From: an uncultured Candidatus Saccharibacteria bacterium
Lineage (GTDB): Bacteria; Patescibacteriota; Saccharimonadia; Saccharimonadales; Saccharimonadaceae
Reading direction: 5' to 3'
Length of the DNA stretch: 5,256 nt
Assembly: GCA_948944455.1 (NCBI GenBank)
Contig: CARBES010000045.1
Coordinates: forward strand, 1-5,256
The notes beneath the pieces are model-generated. The model searched no databases and was not told the origin of the DNA. It saw only the letters and a list, made by a program, of their open reading frames with translations. Of the stretch, positions 1 to 5,256 are shown piece after piece; position 1 is the first letter of the stretch, and each line of letters begins with the position of its first letter. The position numbers were made by a program, and so were the translations under genes.

Positions 1-2
1 TG

Positions 3-707
3 GTGCTGGCGGTAGGGGGAGGATTTTTTGCGGCATGGCAGATGGGGTGGATAGGAGGGGGAGAAGCTCATCACGAAACGGCTTTGCAGGCCTTCGCTAC
101 GTATAAGGATTACTTAATTGATGGTCCATCAAAATCTGAAGATACTAATGAAGAGTCTGCGTGGTTCTTGTTCACTATTCCGGAAAGCGAACTATCCTTA
201 GAACAGAAAAAAGAATATTTCACAGAGCTAGAGAAGCGTTTTTCTGATTTTGAGGCACGGTCTAGCGAAAAGCTCGGAGAACGTCTTGGAAATTATAAAG
301 AACTTTTTAGACTTGCAATTATTCAGCCTTCACTAGAAATTTACGCTTCAAACCTTGCTGATGAGTACATTAAAGGCGGTAGCGAGGCTGCGTATAATTA
401 TATTCAAAATTCCGCAAGTTCTGATTCTCAGCTTCCAATGTCTAAACCATTACTTTCGGCATTAGAAACTTACCTAGATGCTAGCTTGACCGTACTAGAG
501 ATTTACGAGACTGCTGGATGTATACATGATAATGTAATCGATTTTGGCTGTGAAAGCGTCAAGACTTCAAATCTAGCTTATGTTGAAGCTGCTGAGAAAC
601 AAACAGTCGCTGAGCGTTCGTTAAATAACTTAGCGCGCGCTGTTGAAATGAACTTTCGCAGCAATACTACTAACATTGAAAAATATCTAGGGGAAGAGAA
701 TGAATAA
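3..707 (+). CDS. Membrane-anchored protein of unknown function, 5'-partial
   Basis: I do not recognise a family. The frame is open to the left edge, and the GTG at 3 has no visible upstream context, so the true start is probably outside the window. Visible residues 1-20 are hydrophobic and Gly-rich, like the end of a single membrane helix (VLAVGGGFFAAWQMGWIGGG). About 210 mostly helical, charged residues follow, which would lie outside the membrane if the anchor is N-in. Residues 62-100 are Glu/Lys-rich and could form a coiled coil. The only two cysteines, C173 and C183, are close enough to form a disulfide, which suits an extracytoplasmic domain. The stop overlaps the start of the next gene by 8 bases, so the two are almost certainly co-transcribed. 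Inference: an accessory or partner subunit of the VirB6-like protein downstream. It could also be an unrelated envelope protein. The reading frame is well supported; the role is not. Confidence -1.
   Translation: MLAVGGGFFAAWQMGWIGGGEAHHETALQAFATYKDYLIDGPSKSEDTNEESAWFLFTIPESELSLEQKKEYFTELEKRFSDFEARSSEKLGERLGNYKELFRLAIIQPSLEIYASNLADEYIKGGSEAAYNYIQNSASSDSQLPMSKPLLSALETYLDASLTVLEIYETAGCIHDNVIDFGCESVKTSNLAYVEAAEKQTVAERSLNNLARAVEMNFRSNTTNIEKYLGEENE
689..693 (+). promoter_or_regulatory. Shine-Dalgarno for the large membrane protein
   Basis: AGGGG lies 6 bases before the ATG at 700 and sits inside the end of the upstream gene. It fixes the start of the large gene and, with the 8-base overlap (700-707), suggests translational coupling. 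No separate promoter is evident just upstream. Confidence -1.
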
Positions 708-3700
708 ACGTCGTTCGATTATTGCTCGTTTGGCGGCCATAGTCGCTGTGGCAATCACCAGTATATGGCTGAGTCTAGTTAGCTTAACAGCTAAGCCAGT
801 TTTCGCATCGCCTTCCAGCGCAGATATAATTCTCAAGAAAACATTGTTAAACGGGATTGAGACTTGCTATAACGATACGTACATGAAAAAGTCGATCATT
901 CCGGCAGACTTTTCGGGTCCATCAAGCTTAATGGAGACCGGTTTCTTTGGTGGCGGAGGAACAAAGGACGGCGTAATTCGTGTGCCAAACAATGTTGGAA
1001 ATACTCTGAGTGATGCCGATATTTCTTGTCAGCAACTGTTCAATGGCTACAGCGGAGCTGGTGGTAAGATTTCCGGTCTATTTTCATTGTTTGGAAAAAG
1101 TAGTAGCGCGAATAGCGAAACTCAGAAGATCAAACTTCTAGAGAACCTCGGCTATTACGTTGAACAGACCGCTGGCTCTACAGAAACTGGGTGCGTTTCA
1201 ATCTCTTATCAAACTGTTGAAAATTCGCAGTATACCGAGCCAATCTCTACTAACCAAGTGTGTTTTAAACTGACTGATGGTAACGTTGATGTCGGGTATT
1301 CTTCTGAAGGAGTGACGTATAATGGTGATTTTACCAGCCCATTATACATATACTACAATCCTGCAGACTATCAGTTGGCTCTTATGAGCACGGAGAGCGT
1401 TTACCCGATAAATTTTGTTGCACTTTCTCCATACCGGACACCATCATGGAGCGAGTTTACGGCGAGTCTCGGAAACTTTGTAGGGGAGTATAATTACCCG
1501 GGTGAGTATGGATATGGCGGATATCATTACAATGTAAAAAAAGCTGATACTAGCTCGGCTGGTGGCGAGACTTTTTCTGAGGCTGTACGTAGTAGTAATG
1601 CCGCTCGCGACGCGCTACATTTCTTTAGCGGTGAACCAAATGCCACTTTCACGACTTATAGTTTTGTGTCTGAAGATAAATATGCGCTATATACAGCATA
1701 TTTGAATCAGGAGCTACAAAACAATTCTGCCGTTATCATGGGCAGTGGTTCAGAGTGTAGCTCGTCAAAAGAGACTGCGAAAAGTTCTACTGGATATGCT
1801 GTCAGGAACGGTGCGAAATGGTGTGCCCTGCATGGCGTAGAAAGTGGCAGCCATTATAATGTCATTGAAAGTCGACTAAATAATAAGTTGGTAGATGGGA
1901 CATTTGCTGACGTAATTAATGGGTTGATGGAATTAGACTATGATCGGCTCGAAAACTCAGGCGTAGAGATTGGTGAACTTGAAGACGGGGAAATGAGCGG
2001 CGGAGCTAATACAGGGAATACCGGCGGCAATACCTCTGCTGGTGATAGTTCCGAACTTGCCGCCTGCTACGATGGTACTGGCGTTCTTGGCTGGATTGTG
2101 TGCCCCGTAATTGAGTTGGTAGGAAACGCGACTACATTTTTATACAATGAGTTTATTGAACCGTCATTACAGGTTCAGGCTGAAAAGATCATGTCACGAG
2201 ATGAGGGTGTCTACACCGGATGGTCTGCTTTTCGAGATTACGCAAATATTGCTTTTGTAATCTTCTTCGCCGTGATTATCTTATCGCAGCTTACGGGTAT
2301 TGGTTTAAGTAATTATAATATCAAAAAGATTCTGCCACGTTTCATTATGGTAGTCGTTCTAGTGAACGTCTCCTTTATTATTTGTCAGTTGGCGATTGAT
2401 GTATCGAATCTACTTGGAGTTGGGCTACGCAGTGCCTTCACTGCATTGCCGCTCCCGGCTGGACAGGACCGTGTTGGGGCTGGCGATATCGCAGGATCAA
2501 TAGTTAGCTTTTTAGGCTTGGCTGTTGCCGGAGGTTTTGTGGTCAAAGCAGTTGGTATTTCCGCGCTATTGTCTAGTATTGGTTTTTGGATTGTCCCAAT
2601 TCTGATTTCCCTACTCGGCTGCTTAATCAGTGTGCTCTTTTTCTTCATTATCCTTGGTGCACGGCAGGCTGGTATTGTGATTCTTGTTGTTTTGGCCCCG
2701 CTCGCTATTGTCTGTTACGCTTTGCCAAATACAAAAACATTCTTTGACCGTTGGAAAAAACTGTTCACTGCCTTGCTGTTGGTCTATCCGATTGCTGGTC
2801 TTTTAATGGGTGGCGGTGAATATGCTGGCTCACTTATTATGAGTTTGAACAAAGATGGCGACCTAGGGTTCTTCTATACATTAATTGGTATGCTTATTAC
2901 GGTAATTCCGTTCTTCCTTATCCCGAACTTGCTTAAAAGTTCAATGGCAATGATGGGGAATTTGGGCATGAAAATCTCTGGCCTCGGCGCGCGTGTTCGC
3001 GGCGGAGCTAATGGTGCTATTCGCCGTTCACGTATGTTCCAAGAGAGTCAGGCCGAAAAACAGCGCAAGATGAACCTTGCTCGGGACACTCGAACTGTAC
3101 AGCGACTCGACCGTAAAGCAGCTCGTCATGGCGGTAGGCTTAGTGATGGCGCTAAAATGCGTCGCGCTCGAGCTATGGGGAATGTTGAGCGGGCTTTGGG
3201 TGAATATGCAACCGCCGATGCTCTAGCTGATAGAGAGTTGATGCAACGAGGCGACGATCGCTACAGTGCTACGGTACAGCGCACGAAAGACAGGAGTATT
3301 GAGGAGTCGGCTAGTGCTTTGACTACAGTTTGGCAGAATAATGGTACATCGGGCGACTACAACCAGCTTCGACAGGTGGCCAGCGATGCTGCAGCTAAAT
3401 TACGGACTAATTTCAACGACCAGAGTGCTCGTGCGAAGCTTTTGGCGGCACAGAAGATACTAGAAACCTCTGACGATGGCCGCGCGGCTCTAAGTTCAAT
3501 GATGAATGAGTTTGAAGCTAGTGGCGGTAGTGATGTAGAAGGAACAAATCAGGTCTTACGCTGGATGGCTGATGCGGCAATGACTCGCAATGCCTCTACC
3601 ATTAAGCGTAGTTCTCCAGCGCTCGCGGCACAACTTAATCGTATTTTGAAGCGGCAAAGCAATACTGACCCGTTAAGCGATTCTGCTGATATACGTAGTG

Positions 3701-4455
3701 ATGGCAGGGGCTCATACAATATCAAGGATCTGGGCGGTCGCATTGATAGTCTCAGTGCGGGGCAGATGCCGGACGTCGACGAAGCCGACTTGGACCGTTT
3801 TGTCGCTGCAATGAAGAATGGGGATATCGCAAAAGGCTCGGCGGAGTACAATAGGCTTGTTACTCAGGCTCGTAAGGCACTAACCGACCCGCGAATTTCT
3901 GCTAATATTAAGGATAAAGTTGGTGCCAAATTGCAACAAATTGCCAATATGGACCATACGCTCGCGGCTCGAGCAGACGCTTCGACTACTGGTGGTATTG
4001 CTCGTGCACAAGCTACGGCAGCCATGGCTGGCTCCAGTATGACGGATCTAGGTCGTATTCAAGAGGGTATGAAGAGCGAGACCATTTCTGGTGCCGAGCG
4101 CACTAGTATGCTTGATACAATGGAGCAAACAATGCGTAATGCTATGGATGGTCATGTTGATCTAAGTACAGAGAATGCCAAGAAAATTCATGAAATCCTC
4201 AGCGAAAATGGCCGCTCAGTACTCAGTAGTACAGCTAGCTCAGCTGAAAAGCAGAAGTATAACGCATTGATGACGGAGCTTAAAGTTAATCATGCAACGC
4301 CTCCACGAGGTTGGACCGAAAGTGGTATATGGACTGGAGGTGGCGTAGGTCCGACGAAGAGGGACGAGATTGCTTATGAACAATGGGCGCGACGTCAAGC
4401 CGACATCGATATGCAAAATGCGCAAAATAACCCTCCTAATCCGCCCTCGCCATAA
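700..4455 (+). CDS. Large VirB6/TrbL-like type IV secretion membrane protein with exodomain and long cytoplasmic tail
   Basis: Probable polytopic inner-membrane channel component of a type IV secretion or pilus-like system. The 1251 residues form three parts. Residues 1-36 are a signal peptide (basic MNKRR, hydrophobic core 11-29, likely cleavage after KPVFA). Residues 37 to about 455 are an exodomain with cysteines 56, 110, 165, 188, 353 and 375; two more (456, 468) sit at the membrane entry after a Gly/Asn/Thr/Ser linker (433-450). I place membrane helices at about 511-535, 546-573, 598-618, 626-654, 655-676, 686-706 and 723-745. Seven helices agree with an outside exodomain, basic loops inside (NIKKILPR at 540-547; DRWKK at 683-687) and a strongly basic segment after the last helix. 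Residues 746-1251 are charged, Ala/Arg-rich and helical, ending in a Pro-rich tip (NNPPNPPSP). VirB6/TrbL proteins are usually about 300-500 residues, so both ends are extensions. The start is set by the Shine-Dalgarno at 689-693. The membrane topology is clearer than the family name, which rests on layout and recalled CPR homologues. A non-secretory envelope protein remains possible. Confidence -1.
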   Translation: MNKRRSIIARLAAIVAVAITSIWLSLVSLTAKPVFASPSSADIILKKTLLNGIETCYNDTYMKKSIIPADFSGPSSLMETGFFGGGGTKDGVIRVPNNVGNTLSDADISCQQLFNGYSGAGGKISGLFSLFGKSSSANSETQKIKLLENLGYYVEQTAGSTETGCVSISYQTVENSQYTEPISTNQVCFKLTDGNVDVGYSSEGVTYNGDFTSPLYIYYNPADYQLALMSTESVYPINFVALSPYRTPSWSEFTASLGNFVGEYNYPGEYGYGGYHYNVKKADTSSAGGETFSEAVRSSNAARDALHFFSGEPNATFTTYSFVSEDKYALYTAYLNQELQNNSAVIMGSGSECSSSKETAKSSTGYAVRNGAKWCALHGVESGSHYNVIESRLNNKLVDGTFADVINGLMELDYDRLENSGVEIGELEDGEMSGGANTGNTGGNTSAGDSSELAACYDGTGVLGWIVCPVIELVGNATTFLYNEFIEPSLQVQAEKIMSRDEGVYTGWSAFRDYANIAFVIFFAVIILSQLTGIGLSNYNIKKILPRFIMVVVLVNVSFIICQLAIDVSNLLGVGLRSAFTALPLPAGQDRVGAGDIAGSIVSFLGLAVAGGFVVKAVGISALLSSIGFWIVPILISLLGCLISVLFFFIILGARQAGIVILVVLAPLAIVCYALPNTKTFFDRWKKLFTALLLVYPIAGLLMGGGEYAGSLIMSLNKDGDLGFFYTLIGMLITVIPFFLIPNLLKSSMAMMGNLGMKISGLGARVRGGANGAIRRSRMFQESQAEKQRKMNLARDTRTVQRLDRKAARHGGRLSDGAKMRRARAMGNVERALGEYATADALADRELMQRGDDRYSATVQRTKDRSIEESASALTTVWQNNGTSGDYNQLRQVASDAAAKLRTNFNDQSARAKLLAAQKILETSDDGRAALSSMMNEFEASGGSDVEGTNQVLRWMADAAMTRNASTIKRSSPALAAQLNRILKRQSNTDPLSDSADIRSDGRGSYNIKDLGGRIDSLSAGQMPDVDEADLDRFVAAMKNGDIAKGSAEYNRLVTQARKALTDPRISANIKDKVGAKLQQIANMDHTLAARADASTTGGIARAQATAAMAGSSMTDLGRIQEGMKSETISGAERTSMLDTMEQTMRNAMDGHVDLSTENAKKIHEILSENGRSVLSSTASSAEKQKYNALMTELKVNHATPPRGWTESGIWTGGGVGPTKRDEIAYEQWARRQADIDMQNAQNNPPNPPSP

Positions 4456-4474
4456 GCGTATTTTGGGATGTTTT

Positions 4475-4502
4475 TGCCCCGCTTTCGTTAGAAAGCGGGG
4501 CA
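4475..4502 (+). terminator. Strong 12-bp hairpin after the large gene, lacking a 3' U-tract
   Basis: A perfect stem pairs 4475-4486 with 4491-4502 (core GCCCCGCTTTC / GAAAGCGGGGC) around the tetraloop GTTA, 19 bases after the stop at 4455. The position suits a terminator or an mRNA 3'-end stabiliser. The expected run of T is missing downstream (CATTAAAG follows). Five T lie on the 5' side instead (4471-4475), and read from the minus strand the hairpin is followed by A residues, so it is not canonical in either direction. It may terminate poorly, protect the 3' end, or belong to the structured element that follows. Confidence -1.
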
Positions 4503-4515
4503 TTAAAGATCTGGC

Positions 4516-4670
4516 TGAGTAGAAGGAACTAACTGATATTCCTATCATACTCAAACGTCGAGGAGGGATAAAGCGCAAGTTTGCGCTAGATTGCTCTGGA
4601 GCAATCTTCTAACCCTGAACTCGAAGCGAAATGCCTGAAGGGGATTAGAACAATGCGGAGGTTCTGAGGG
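4516..4670 (+). ncRNA. Candidate structured RNA or structured repeat between convergent genes
   Basis: Four helices follow one another almost without gaps. P1 pairs 4516-4528 with 4539-4553 (13 bp with bulged A4544 and A4547). P2 pairs 4572-4577 with 4582-4587 (loop AGTT). P3 pairs 4588-4595 with 4600-4607 (loop CTGG), abutting P2. P4 pairs 4608-4616 with 4640-4649 (9 bp including one G-T pair, bulged A4644). TCGAG at 4558-4562 can pair with CTCGA at 4620-4624 in the P4 loop, making a pseudoknot around P2 and P3. Unpaired parts are purine-rich and the bulges are A when read on the plus strand, which favours that strand. I see no promoter or terminator of its own, so it may be the 3' UTR of the large gene. 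It does not resemble tmRNA, RNase P, SRP or 6S RNA as I know them. The structure is visible; function and boundaries are inferred. A mobile or dispersed repeat is the main alternative. Confidence -1.
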
Positions 4671-4681
4671 CTGGACTGTAG

Positions 4682-5005
4682 TTATACTTTGTCGGCCAAA
4701 GCTCTAATCCTAGCATCTTCTTGATCCTCTCTTGCCTTCCAGGCATTATAATTGTCCCTGGCAGCTTGGACTTCGGCAGCACGCCTTTCAACACTTTTGC
4801 GGACTTCGATAATTGACTTCCCGGCCCTCAACTCGCTTCGTTTAAGCTCCTCAAGCATGCACCAAGTCAAGATGGTGAATAAGCTAGGGTCTTTGATGGG
4901 TGCCGGGATGCTTGTCTTTCTTGCCTGTTCGTACTTTGCCTCACATTCCAGACAGAAGGTACTTCCGTAGAGAGTCTCATTCGGGCATAGACGGCAGATT
5001 GACAT
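4682..5005 (-). CDS. Small zinc-ribbon-like protein of unknown function
   Basis: This 107-residue protein starts at an ATG (5005) preceded by a good Shine-Dalgarno and converges on the large membrane-protein gene. The N-terminus carries C4-x2-C7-x10-C18-x2-C21, two CxxC knuckles in the arrangement of a small zinc ribbon. A fifth cysteine, C49, lies in a short hydrophobic stretch (SLFTILTWCMLEEL, 41-54). Residues 52-105 are highly charged and Ala/Glu/Arg-rich with no helix breakers except single glycines, so a long helix or coiled coil is likely. There is no signal peptide or clear membrane span, so it should be cytoplasmic. The combination suggests a protein- or nucleic-acid-binding adaptor, but no named family is recognisable and I assign no function. 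It appears monocistronic within the window. The start, Shine-Dalgarno and motif make it a real gene with fair confidence. Confidence -1.
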   Translation of the reverse strand: MSICRLCPNETLYGSTFCLECEAKYEQARKTSIPAPIKDPSLFTILTWCMLEELKRSELRAGKSIIEVRKSVERRAAEVQAARDNYNAWKAREDQEDARIRALADKV

Positions 5006-5009
5006 TATG

Positions 5010-5018
5010 CCTCACCTT
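5010..5018 (-). promoter_or_regulatory. Shine-Dalgarno of the zinc-ribbon gene
   Basis: On the minus strand AAGGTGAGG ends 4 bases before the ATG at 5005; its AAGGTG core ends 7 bases before the start. Just upstream the leader is very A-rich (complement of 5021-5038), a context that tends to keep a ribosome-binding site unfolded. It supports the chosen start. Confidence -1.
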
Positions 5019-5047
5019 ACCTTTCTTTTTGTTTTTTTGCTAGCACA

Positions 5048-5067
5048 AAAAATACCTGGATATTTTT
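5048..5067. repeat. Short AT-rich inverted repeat in the leader or promoter region of the zinc-ribbon gene
   Basis: AAAAATA (5048-5054) is mirrored by TATTTTT (5061-5067) around CCTGGA. It lies about 40-60 bases upstream of the minus-strand ATG and touches the proposed -10 box. It could be an operator-like palindrome or a weak AT hairpin. In such AT-rich DNA a 7-bp match can also arise by chance. Confidence -1.
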
Positions 5068-5092
5068 ATCCCTACAGCTATTAAAGTGCCAG
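5065..5092 (-). promoter_or_regulatory. Possible promoter of the zinc-ribbon gene
   Basis: On the minus strand a CTGGCA box (5087-5092, 4 of 6 matches to TTGACA) and a GATAAA box (5065-5070, 4 of 6 to TATAAT) are 16 bases apart. Transcription would start near 5058 and give a leader of about 50 bases. The match is weak, and other AT-rich hexamers in the spacer could serve instead. Confidence -1.
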
Positions 5093-5097
5093 CATTT

Positions 5098-5149
5098 GCT
5101 AAAGCTTGCAATTATTATATAAAACCGGGTGAAATATAGCAAGCATAGC
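5098..5149. repeat. Imperfect inverted repeat in the divergent spacer
   Basis: GCTA-aa-GCTTGC (5098-5109) is matched by GCAAGC-a-TAGC (5139-5149): 10 pairs in two blocks with a small internal loop, enclosing 29 AT-rich bases that include TATAT / ATATA (5116-5120, 5134-5138). It lies between the two divergent genes and just upstream of the tRNA promoter. It could be a cruciform-type regulatory site or a decayed terminator. No T-tract follows on either strand. Confidence -1.
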
Positions 5150-5160
5150 CATCTTGCAGA

Positions 5161-5189
5161 TTAAATATCTCTAAAAAGTATGCTATAAT
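5161..5189 (+). promoter_or_regulatory. Extended -10 promoter of the tRNA gene
   Basis: A perfect TATAAT (5184-5189) is preceded by TGC, giving the extended -10 form TGnTATAAT. The -35 position at 17-bp spacing holds TTAAAT (5161-5166), a weak 3 of 6 match, as is common when the -10 is extended. The predicted start near 5196 leaves a leader of only about 7 bases before the tRNA, normal for a tRNA transcript trimmed by RNase P. Confidence -1.
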
Positions 5190-5203
5190 ATACAAAGAAT
5201 CCT

Positions 5204-5256
5204 GGGGGCGTAGCTCAGGGGTTAGAGCAGGCGGCTCATAACCGCTTGGTCGTTGG
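5204..5256 (+). tRNA. tRNA with anticodon CAT, probably tRNA-Ile2 (lysidine type) or elongator Met; 3'-partial
   Basis: The first 53 bases of a tRNA are present. The acceptor 5' strand is GGGGGCG (5204-5210), followed by TA. The D arm is GCTC / GAGC (5213-5216, 5225-5228) with loop AGGGGTTA. The anticodon arm is GGCGG / CCGCT (5230-5234, 5242-5246) with loop CTCATAA and anticodon CAT at 5237-5239. The variable loop is TGGTC, and the 5' strand of the T stem is GTTGG, ending at the window edge. It is not an initiator: the three G-C pairs that close an initiator anticodon stem are absent. The anticodon arm and variable loop are nearly those of E. coli tRNA-Ile2, whose CAU becomes lysidine-AU through TilS, and differ from E. 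coli elongator tRNA-Met. This is from memory and the missing 3' part limits certainty. Automated tools would probably label it Met. Confidence -1.

Noticed and set aside
2385..2648. 87-codon minus-strand reading frame inside the large gene
   Set aside because: It is antisense to conserved-looking membrane helices. The frame is open because of the codon bias of hydrophobic residues on the other strand.
3549..3851. 100-codon minus-strand reading frame inside the large gene
   Set aside because: It lies wholly antisense to the cytoplasmic tail and shows no recognisable motif.
700..4455. Alternative genetic code (TGA read as glycine, code 25)
   Set aside because: All the genes are open under the standard code, with no in-frame TGA at glycine-like positions.
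4240..4578. 112-codon minus-strand reading frame across the end of the large gene and the hairpins
   Set aside because: It runs antisense through the coding 3' end, the 12-bp hairpin and stem P1. The codons follow the nucleotide structure, the composition is Arg-rich and shadow-like, and no gene family is recognisable.
4508..4680. CRISPR array or tandem repeat
   Set aside because: The repeats are inverted and each differs from the next; there are no regularly spaced direct repeats.
4456..4681. Known structured RNA (tmRNA, RNase P, SRP, 6S) or a tRNA
   Set aside because: None of the signature sequences I know for these classes is present, and no cloverleaf can be drawn.
4752..4970. 72-codon plus-strand reading frame opposite the zinc-ribbon gene
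   Set aside because: The minus-strand frame has the better ribosome-binding site and the CxxC motifs; this one is its shadow.
5204..5256. Initiator tRNA-fMet
   Set aside because: The anticodon stem is GGCGG/CCGCT and lacks the three consecutive G-C pairs next to the loop; the acceptor begins with G and shows no sign of the initiator 1-72 mismatch, although base 72 is outside the window.

Overview
The window looks like chromosomal DNA of a Patescibacteria (CPR) bacterium, most likely Candidatus Saccharibacteria (TM7). This is an inference from three things. The 1251-residue membrane protein has the layout I associate with secretion-channel-like proteins of that group. No family is recognisable in its neighbours. 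The genes are open under the standard code (no in-frame TGA), which argues against Gracilibacteria and Absconditabacteria, which read TGA as glycine. No rRNA or marker protein is present to prove the assignment.

Positions 1-4455 hold two overlapping plus-strand genes, apparently the end of an operon entering from the left. The first is cut by the window edge. It encodes a protein with an N-terminal membrane anchor and a helical, probably extracytoplasmic domain. Its stop overlaps the start of the second gene by 8 bases, with a good Shine-Dalgarno just upstream, so the two are probably translationally coupled and may act together. The second gene encodes a three-part protein: a signal peptide with a cysteine-paired exodomain of about 420 residues, seven predicted membrane helices resembling VirB6/TrbL of type IV secretion systems, and a charged cytoplasmic tail of about 500 residues. 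The likely job is the inner-membrane channel of a type IV secretion or pilus-like machine. The ATPase and other components are not in the window.

Positions 4456-4681 lie between convergent genes. A perfect 12-bp hairpin follows the big gene but has no U-tract on its 3' side. Then come about 155 bases (4516-4670) that fold into four consecutive stems with a possible pseudoknot and an alternative pairing. This is the best candidate here for something undescribed: a structured RNA or a structured repeat, more likely read on the plus strand.

Positions 4682-5005 (minus strand) encode a 107-residue protein with a four-cysteine zinc-ribbon-like N-terminus and a helical, charged C-terminus, of unknown function. 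Positions 5006-5203 are an AT-rich divergent spacer. It contains the minus-strand gene's A-rich leader, inverted repeats, and an extended -10 promoter for the last feature, a CAT-anticodon tRNA cut off by the right edge. The tRNA body resembles the isoleucine tRNA that reads AUA after lysidine modification more than it resembles a methionine tRNA.
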